A DNA stretch of 64,000 bases, taken from contig OY759217.1 of the NCBI GenBank assembly GCA_963662175.1, forward strand, positions 13,146,562-13,210,561. Direction: 5' to 3'. The notes beneath the pieces are model-generated. The model had not been told where the DNA came from and made no database searches. It worked only from the letters and a program-made list of their open reading frames with translations. Made by a program: the position numbers and the translations under genes. Each line of letters begins with the position of its first letter. The first letter of the stretch is position 1. Shown one piece after another: positions 57,172-64,000 of the stretch. This DNA is from Aradus depressus (lineage: Eukaryota > Arthropoda > Insecta > Hemiptera > Aradidae).

Positions 57172-58081
57172 TCTACTTGCATCTTGTTACACATAGGGGA
57201 AGTACTTTGGCGTTGATACGTCGCTTCGTTTAATAACACATAATAGGGCCACCGAAGCCTCTTGAGAGCTAATTAACATTTCCATATTCCCATTATCCCA
57301 CCGTCATATAAGTAAAAGCAGATTAAAAAAAAATTGTAGTTCTTATTGTTGTGCAGAAGATAGCGTGCCAAAAAGGTTAAGGACCGGTGCTATATATACA
57401 TTTGAACTCGTGCCCCAGACTTGAGATAACGACAAACGGATATAGACAAACCATACTCAATTGTTTACTGACATCACAACCTGCCAATAGATGAGCTACT
57501 GTTTCTGTACAGATATTTTACCGGATTTACATGGGAAATTACGTATACTCGCTCATCCAATCATTAAGATTAAATAATCCATAATATGGTAAGACCAGAA
57601 ACTGTTTTGAAAGCAACTGCGTCATCATCAGTGGCACATCCATGAATACACATTAAATATAAATGAAAAGAGATGAGAAGAAAAACAATCAGCAAAACCT
57701 TAAACCTTAGGGTACAGAGTAACAAAAAAAAAACTAGCTTACCCCACCCGTATAGTGTGGAGTCTAAAGAAATACTGTCATAGCTCAGAGGGGAGGGGAT
57801 ACGAGGTTCATTCACTCACTCCATATACATGCAAATAAATAATTCGAAAACAATAATTAAAATAAATATCTAGAATAATAACAAAATGAATGTTTTTCAT
57901 GCAATTTTTTTTTGTATTGTTGGTCGCAACTGTTGACAACAGGCAGCAACCAGCTACCAAGAGGTATTGAATGGCTTGAGAGAGGAAGGCCACCCAGCGG
58001 TAGCTCCTCAGGGTCAAATATACAAATATGGGGGTAATATGATGGTTAAGTTTTAAGAAGTGGGGGTTGCAATTTGGGATT

Positions 58082-58151
58082 ATAGCAAGTGAAGGTTCCA
58101 CCTCCGCTTCGGTCTCTTGGGAGGATCATGAGGCGAGTTTGGTGAAGAAAG
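58082..58151 (+). other. exon-like stretch, unrecognised
   Basis: Possible acceptor gattatag and donor AAGAAA|GTGAGT around a frame reading SEGSTSASVSWEDHEASLVK. Composition is unlike the neighbouring AT-rich DNA. No family recognised. Confidence 0.25.
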
Positions 58152-58409
58152 TGAGTGGATGTATGGACGTGTGTGTGAATGCAATTTGGTATGGAAACAT
58201 GTGTGACGTGTACTGTGTTGATCATTGTGGAGTGTTCTGTTGCTTACGTATGTTGGACATTGTCTGATTAGTCTCTTTTCATTGTAAAACGTGGATACGT
58301 TTCAGATTAGATATTTTAGCCGTACGTTAGTAAATTTACGAATCGTATACTATATGAGGGAGGGATTGTTGTAGTTGTATCTCATCTTATTGTTAATGGT
58401 AAATGTTGT

Positions 58410-58616
58410 AGTTAGTTGGTTATCGTGCCCCAGTCTTTCGTCACTCTGGTGGACATGAGCCCGACTCTACTATGGAAGTCCTAAATTTTGCCTACCCTAA
58501 ATTTTTATTCACCAAGAGTAGGGGGTCTTTAACGAGTACCTGACATCGTATAGGGACCATCCCTTAACGCCCCATCCGAAGGACCGAGTGTTCAAGGTTT
58601 TTTCACCTCCCATATA
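58410..58616 (-). mobile_element. SINE family 1, 3' half
   Basis: tcactctggtggacatgagc to ttcacctcccatata. Head missing. Confidence 0.78.
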
Positions 58617-58854
58617 AAGAATCTATCTTGTATTTTGTCAAATTTTGCACCAGTTCTCAATTTGAGGACGAGGCTTGTATGGAAGATTCAGCAGCAGCTA
58701 AGAATAAAGTATCACTTCAAATACTGTTATACAAGCCACCCATCGCTACGCCATTTGGCACTATGTATTCAAGGAGAGATGCAAATGTATTTTATTTACA
58801 CAAGTCACTATCCTTGCTTACAATTAGTAAGGAAATTTCGTGTTTAATTTATAA

Positions 58855-59095
58855 TAATATATGGCTAATAATTATTAGAGGGAAATTTATGACGTCTCGT
58901 GCTGCGGCAACGAGATGCACGTGATATTGAAGTCCCTCCCCGGCACCACGGAGCCCTCCAGAGACTCGGCACTCCCCAGGAGTCAGAGTCACGCTGACCT
59001 CCTTTCTTCAGTTTACTGCCCTTGTATACTCCCGTTCACCAGGACAGAGGAAGCATCACCAACCATAAATTTCCGTCTTCTATATATATTTTAAC
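58855..59095 (+). other. exon-like stretch, unrecognised
   Basis: GC-richer than its surroundings, preceded by a possible acceptor (aattattag). Open in one plus frame from 58880 to a stop near 59093, with segments IYDVSCCGNEMHVILKSLPG and SRDSALPRSQSHADLL. A minus frame is also partly open. No family recognised and no donor fixed. It could be an exon of a plus-strand gene or a decayed copy. Confidence 0.3.
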
Positions 59096-59109
59096 GGTTA
59101 TTTGGGTCC

Positions 59110-59153
59110 CGACTTAAAGCCCGAGCATGAGTCACAATAACTAATTAACTAAC
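59110..59153 (+). mobile_element. SINE family 1 tail fragment
   Basis: acttaaagcccgagcatgag and (ataact) repeats only. Confidence 0.6.
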
Positions 59154-59464
59154 CCATAATATAAGAAAGTATTGTAATTATCCAATAATCCGAGATCGAG
59201 TTTCCTCGGCCTTTATGTTTCAAGGTTCCTTGAATACGTTTTGACAATTTTCGCAATTATTTCTGTGTGTGTGTATGTGATTGGAAAGTTGTGAGCGCTC
59301 TAACGTAGAAACGATTGTAGCTATGAACTTGAAATTTGGAATAAAGAAGTAGCATATATGTTAAAGTAAAACTGATTAGATTTTGGCCGAAATCGGATGA
59401 AAATTGAGACCACTGTACTTCGGGGCTTAAGTACATTTTACTAGGTAATGCTTATATTTATGGT

Positions 59465-59600
59465 CTAATAAAAAATCTCTACAAATAAAAATTGTCGAGA
59501 AAACTTAAAAGTTAATTTTATATAATATATAAGCCTGCGAAAAATCGTATGGCATATAAAATTAACTTTTAAGTTTTCTCGACAATTTTTATTTGTAGAG

Positions 59601-59674
<74 letters not shown>

Positions 59675-59830
59675 TTTATATCAGGTAAGGAAGGGGTTGG
59701 AATTTCAACTAGGGAATCCCCCTCTGTACTTACAGTAAGAAACTTGTTATGATGGAAGAAAATATTTCAAATTTCATAACTCAAAAAGGCGGAGGATTTA
59801 CAAGTTGAAATTTCAACCCCTTCCTTACCT
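59465..59830. repeat. two hairpins flanking a long (AT)n run
   Basis: Hairpin 1: arms about 59470-59530 and 59550-59607 (share ctacaaataaaaattgtcga). Then (AT)n at 59605-59671. Hairpin 2: ggtaaggaaggggttggaat near 59684 matches inverted attccaacc-like sequence near 59805. No coding sequence. Confidence 0.6.
59605..59671. repeat. (AT)n microsatellite
   Basis: About 33 AT units between two hairpins. Confidence 0.95.
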
Positions 59831-60328
59831 ACCCGATGTATCTATATGTATTATTCGCACAGCTATTTTTTGGTATAATGCCGAAACCGGTAGTGTGTAT
59901 GCATGTATGTACATACATTTCTTATAATATTTAAAAAAAAAACTATTTTTATATTATTTATTTATTTATTTTGTTTCCTTAATATGTTTTTAAAAGCCCT
60001 AAAAAAATCAGAAAAACAAATGTCTTGATGTGGGGGTGGGGGGGAATTTGGGGGAATGGCTTAACCAGTAGGGAGTGGGTAATAATGGCTTTTTGGGGTT
60101 GGAAAGGATCACTGGCAAAACTTTACCAAGCCACTCACATTCCCCTTCCTCATATTTTTTGTACATAGAACGGTATGGAATTTGGAAAAGGGGAGCGTAG
60201 CAGAATCCATGAGGGAGGGTATAATAATGATAATACGAACGGAGGCACATTCTATTGTCTGCTCACCCTCCCTCCCTCCCCCTCTTCATCCCCTCAAAAG
60301 TAGTGGCCCAAACTCAATATAACAAAAG

Positions 60329-60412
60329 TTGTCGGTGAATCATCGGCAAAGTACTTCCCCCACTAATCAGCTAAATTCCATTTTGAACCAATTTACCGAT
60401 TTGGTTGAAAAA
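60329..60412 (+). mobile_element. family X repeat, 5' end fragment
   Basis: tgtcggtgaatcatcggcaa and tacttcccccactaa only. Confidence 0.55.
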
Positions 60413-62030
60413 ATCGATATAGGTATATATATATATATAGTTAAATAGGGATCGATTCAGTCGACAATATCTTTAACTGCATTCATTTCCTTCTTCAGGG
60501 CGTTATAATGATTTAGGCTTTAGGCTTGGGCGTTATAAGTTTAGGAACGGTTAGTCCTATCGAAAAACAGATTCTTTCAAACAATTTTTCTTGTTAAATT
60601 TCCTGTACACTGGCCTTTCCTATTGCCTAAAAAGGAGCATCAACAAATTTTTCGATGTTGCCCCTCTCCCCCCTAACTTAGATCTAATTATATTTTGATT
60701 GAAATCAGACGAAAATAAAGACCACTTTACTATGGGGTACCATTTATATTTATGACTTAAAGAAACATTTCTTGGAATAAAAGTTGTAGATAAAACTGAG
60801 ATATTATTTTTTATGAAATACGATTTTGTGAGGGGCGCCCGGTTTGCGAAATACATCCCGAAAACCGTCTTAAAATGACGCCTCTAAACCAACTTTTTTA
60901 GATGTTTGCTTCATATACTAAAAAACGCTTCGTCCTATCGAAAAATATATCCTTGAAAAAAATGTTCCTTGTTAAATTTCCTTTACACTAGCTTTTCCTA
61001 TTCTCACCCCTGGATAGACATTATAGGGGTGAGAGGTCGTCCCCAGTTGGGCAGCAGAAATAGTCTGAACGCCATATAGACAGGGCAGCCTTGTGGTGCT
61101 TCTCCATAGTCTAAAAGCGTACATCACGTAACAAGATAAGATACTTTGAAGATCACTTGTACAGCTTCACTCTTCCACAATTTTATTAGTAAAAACACAA
61201 CTTTGTAAAAAAAAAAGGTAAAAAATCCTTAGTTAACATGCCTCAATATATGTGATCTTAATCATAAATTATTTAGACAGAATTTGGAAACATTTAGGAC
61301 TTAAACAGTAGAGATAAAACGAAAAGAGCATTGGATGCGCACACATTGGAAGGTTCCAAAGAGTCAAAAATATCTCTCTACAGCTTGTTCTTTGATTAAT
61401 ATTATTTATTATTCTTAGTGCTTTTTGTTTGAAGTCTGAAAATATTAGCACTAGAACTAGAAGGCTTACAACAGAAAAACACTAAGTCATGACATTTTTA
61501 TCATTATTTTTTTTAACAAAATCTATTTTGATTGAGTAAAACATGTAAAAAACATACTATTCCCAAGCATATACATTTTCACTTAAAGTAATTGTTTACA
61601 CCAAAATAATTTGTAGCAAAATTAAGAAAGGGGTTTGAAAATATTTTCACGTTTTTTAAGGTCACCGTGAATACGTTTTGAACATTTTCGGAATGATGTC
61701 TGTCTCTCTGTGTGTGTATGTGATTGGAAAAGTTGTAAGCGTCCTAACGCAGAAACATTTGTAGCTAAGAAGTTGCAATTTGAAATGTAGATGTCTCATG
61801 TGCTAACTAGATCTGATTTTAGCCGATATCGGACGAACATTGAGACAACTTGATTTACTTTAATGATAATTGTTATTTTATATCGCACCAAAATATCACG
61901 CCTGTAATAAAATTATTATTTATTATTATTAAATATAAAATATTTATTTTATTACTATAATATTATATTTTATATTCACATATCTTCTATTATTTATTTA
62001 TTTATTAAAAAACTCATCTCATATGTGTTT
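60413..62030. other. repeat-like AT-rich region, no gene seen
   Basis: Contains two versions of a 'cctatcgaaaaa...cttgttaaatttcc' repeat (60547, 60940), relatives of 19600-19680 and 44400-44460. It also has a segment near 61655-61860 that repeats 59225-59420 (gaatacgttttgaacatttt, gtatgtgattggaaa). A 28-codon minus ORF starting ATGGAGAAGCACCAC near 61109 is too short to support. Confidence 0.4.
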
Positions 62031-62233
62031 TTAGTTAGTTATGTGCGGGCTTTAAATACGAGGCAATATCGCCTACTATCAGGACCATCGCTTAACGTCC
62101 CATCCGAAGGATGGCGTGCTTTAGTTTATTTTACCTCTCAGATAAAATAAACTAAGAGCCTCGGCCGGGTTTTGAACCCACGATTTTGAGCTCAGAAGGC
62201 AAGCACGCATACCACTGAGCTACCGGCGCCCTC
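62031..62233 (-). mobile_element. SINE family 1, internal deletion
   Basis: Tail truncated, head complete: B box gggttttgaaccca, A box accactgagctaccgg. Confidence 0.83.
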
Positions 62234-63178
62234 TAATAAATAACATGCATTGAAGGGTGCAGCTGGTTGCCATTGGCAACAGTGATGGATCCACAATTTT
62301 GGGGGCCCTAATGCTTTTCTATTATTCTTTATTTTTATTGTATTTTAAGATTTAATTTCGGAAGATGTATTATCATTTATAAGCTATTTTTGGATGTAAA
62401 AAATTATTTGACTTATTATTACCATGTTTTGGTTTAACGGAAATAATAATAATAATAATTATTATATAAATATGAGAATGGTATAATAGGTCAACTATAA
62501 ACTCTATACGATAGTCGAGATAGATACATAACTATAGTTTGTATGTGGACTACTCTAGCCGGAGCTGAGAGAGGTGAACGGACTGTCGACTTATCGAAGG
62601 AAGCCCTCAAGACTGGTTCTGTATAGCAGGCAGCTCTCAGCTCTCCCTACCCAAACCAAAACTTTACATCTCGCCTTTTCTTATCTCTGTTTTCTTCTTA
62701 AAAAAAAAAAATTATACATTTAAATTTTTTTTTTTTAGCATATTATAAAAAGGAAACACAGAGTATGGATATAGACTGCCATCCCTTCAGAGTTTTATTT
62801 AAGGGGATATATGGAGGGGTGCGATAGTTCACATCAAGTTTGGCTACCCTACCTGTTAGACATCAACCTCGCGGTTACATTTTTTTTTTTAAATTTGCAT
62901 ATTCACGTTAAATATGTAAAGTTCTCAAAGTTTCACTTCAATCTTTACGAAGAAACACGTAAGTAAATTTGTCTGTGTTTATATACATAGTAAAATCCAT
63001 TCACAGGTCGAAAAAAGGAAATATTAAATTTTTCGAATTGGGATAAAATATTATTATATATGTTGTTTTCGATGCACTTAAATTTTTTCACTGTAATTTA
63101 TTTTATTTATCTTACTATTATTTTTCATTGTTATTTTATTATTTTTATATATTTATATTTCCTCTGTTAATACCTCTT
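62234..63178. other. AT-rich region, no gene seen
   Basis: 62560-62670 is somewhat GC-richer and unique, without a usable frame. It could be untranslated or regulatory sequence of an upstream exon, but nothing proves it. Confidence 0.35.
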
Positions 63179-63188
63179 CACTAACAAG

Positions 63189-63537
63189 GTTAGGTTAGGT
63201 TTTATGACTCATGCCCAGGCTTTTAACTACGAGGTCATATCCCCTACTACCAGAAAGCTCTTTCGTCACTCTGGTGGACATGAGCCCGACTCTACTGTGG
63301 GAGTCCTAAATTTTGCCTATCCTAAATTTTTATTCACCTGGGGTAGGGGGGGTCTTTAACGAGTACCTGACATCGTACAGGCTCGGGACCATCGCTTAAC
63401 GTCCCATCCGAAGGACGGCGTGCTTAAGTTTATTTTACCTCCCAGATAAAATAAACTAAGGGCCTCGGTCGGGCTACGAACCCACGACCTTGAGCTCAGA
63501 AGTCAAGCACGCATACCACTGAGCTACCGGCGCCCTC
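63189..63537 (-). mobile_element. SINE family 1, full length with 10-bp target duplication
   Basis: cactaacaag at 63179-63188 and 63538-63547. The tail reads gttaggttaggtt on the plus strand, i.e. (CCTAA)n in element direction. Confidence 0.94.
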
Positions 63538-64000
63538 CACTAACAAGTATTTATTTATGTCAATATTAACCTAGATTAAATTTATTTTATCTGCGATTTC
63601 TTCTGTTCAGACATGTGTTAGCTATGTTACATTGATTTCATAGACTTTTTTGTATCCGATTTTATTTTAGTAAACAAACATTTGTGTTAATATCAACAGC
63701 CCGCAATTTCCGTGGTTACCGCTGCAGACTTTTTGTTATTAATTTTGGAGACTCGGGCCTCTGGAAGCTCCCCCTGAGGTAACCACTGACTGTAATACTT
63801 AAGCTGACTTTACATGAGCAACAAAAATTCAATGCGCATCAGCAGCAAATGCATGCTGTGGTTTCTGTGCTTTTAGAATTAAATGACTCACAGCCTATAG
63901 CGTGCATTTGCTGCTGCTGCGCTTTGCATTTCTACTGCGCATGTCAAATCAGCTTTAAGAGTATAAAGTATAAGATAAATGACGTGCCCCCCCCCCCCCC

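Noticed and set aside
57743..57815. Candidate N-terminal exon of the PRKX-type gene
   Set aside because: It has a GTAAGC donor and a phase that would join G|GA of the glycine-loop exon. However, the residues before it (LDSTLYGW) do not fit the conserved ...VG of this family, and the frame has a stop directly upstream without an ATG or acceptor.
57808..58101. Membrane-like 97-residue minus frame
   Set aside because: A hydrophobic run (AIQYLLVAGCCLL) is present, but there is no recognisable family, and the frame continues into AT-rich sequence with no splice support.
60008..60250. 80-residue minus frame (MCLRSYYHYY...)
   Set aside because: Low-complexity GGGG-rich sequence on the plus strand keeps it open; no conserved motif or splice context.

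Overview
This is eukaryotic, very AT-rich, intron-dominated DNA. It carries no bacterial-style gene organisation. Spliced genes, R1-type LINE copies, Tc1/mariner-type transposase remnants, tRNA-headed SINEs whose tails look like the arthropod telomere repeat (CCTAA)n, and a kinase closest to insect Pka-C3/DC2 suggest an arthropod. A copepod or sea louse is my guess (inference, not proven).

Three spliced genes can be read. (1) On the minus strand, a NEK6/NEK7-type mitotic kinase has exons at 17640-17408, 11058-10839 and 4856-4654. All junction phases agree. The C-terminal lobe is not in the window, so the gene runs off the left edge. (2) On the minus strand, a PRKX / Pka-C3-type AGC kinase has seven consecutive exons from 45810 to its stop at 22268. 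They give 302 residues, from the glycine loop to the C-terminal FSDF motif. Its N-terminal exon(s) were not found. (3) On the plus strand, nested inside the third visible NEK intron, two exons (6480-6534 and 8386-8530) join in phase. They encode a small secreted protein: a signal peptide followed by an 11-cysteine domain with a strict CC-x5 period. I do not recognise the family.

The rest is intron or intergenic sequence packed with repeats. 1-4653 holds an almost intact but mutated R1-clade LINE flanked by a perfect 16-bp duplication, and a second short copy of it. 4857-17407 holds the nested gene, mariner and Tc1 remnants, a pogo-like MITE, a fold-back element and many SINEs. 17641-22267 separates the two kinases. 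22394-45641 holds the PRKX introns, with LINE fragments, a compound minisatellite (81-bp units with a 12-bp array expanded inside the last unit), a 117-bp minisatellite and several fold-back elements. 45811-64000 holds SINEs, a LINE nested in a SINE, a roughly 1.65-kb palindrome, a hAT-like MITE and a few unrecognised exon-like stretches.

The most interesting signal is a set of fold-back insertions with 13-14 bp target duplications and one asymmetric flank. Their arms carry a hammerhead-ribozyme-like core (CTGANGA, a short hairpin, GAAA, then a self-complementary 6-mer). That is the architecture expected of Penelope-like elements. A second abundant family, here called family X, has about 130-bp internal subrepeats and a terminal hairpin, and I cannot assign it to a known class.
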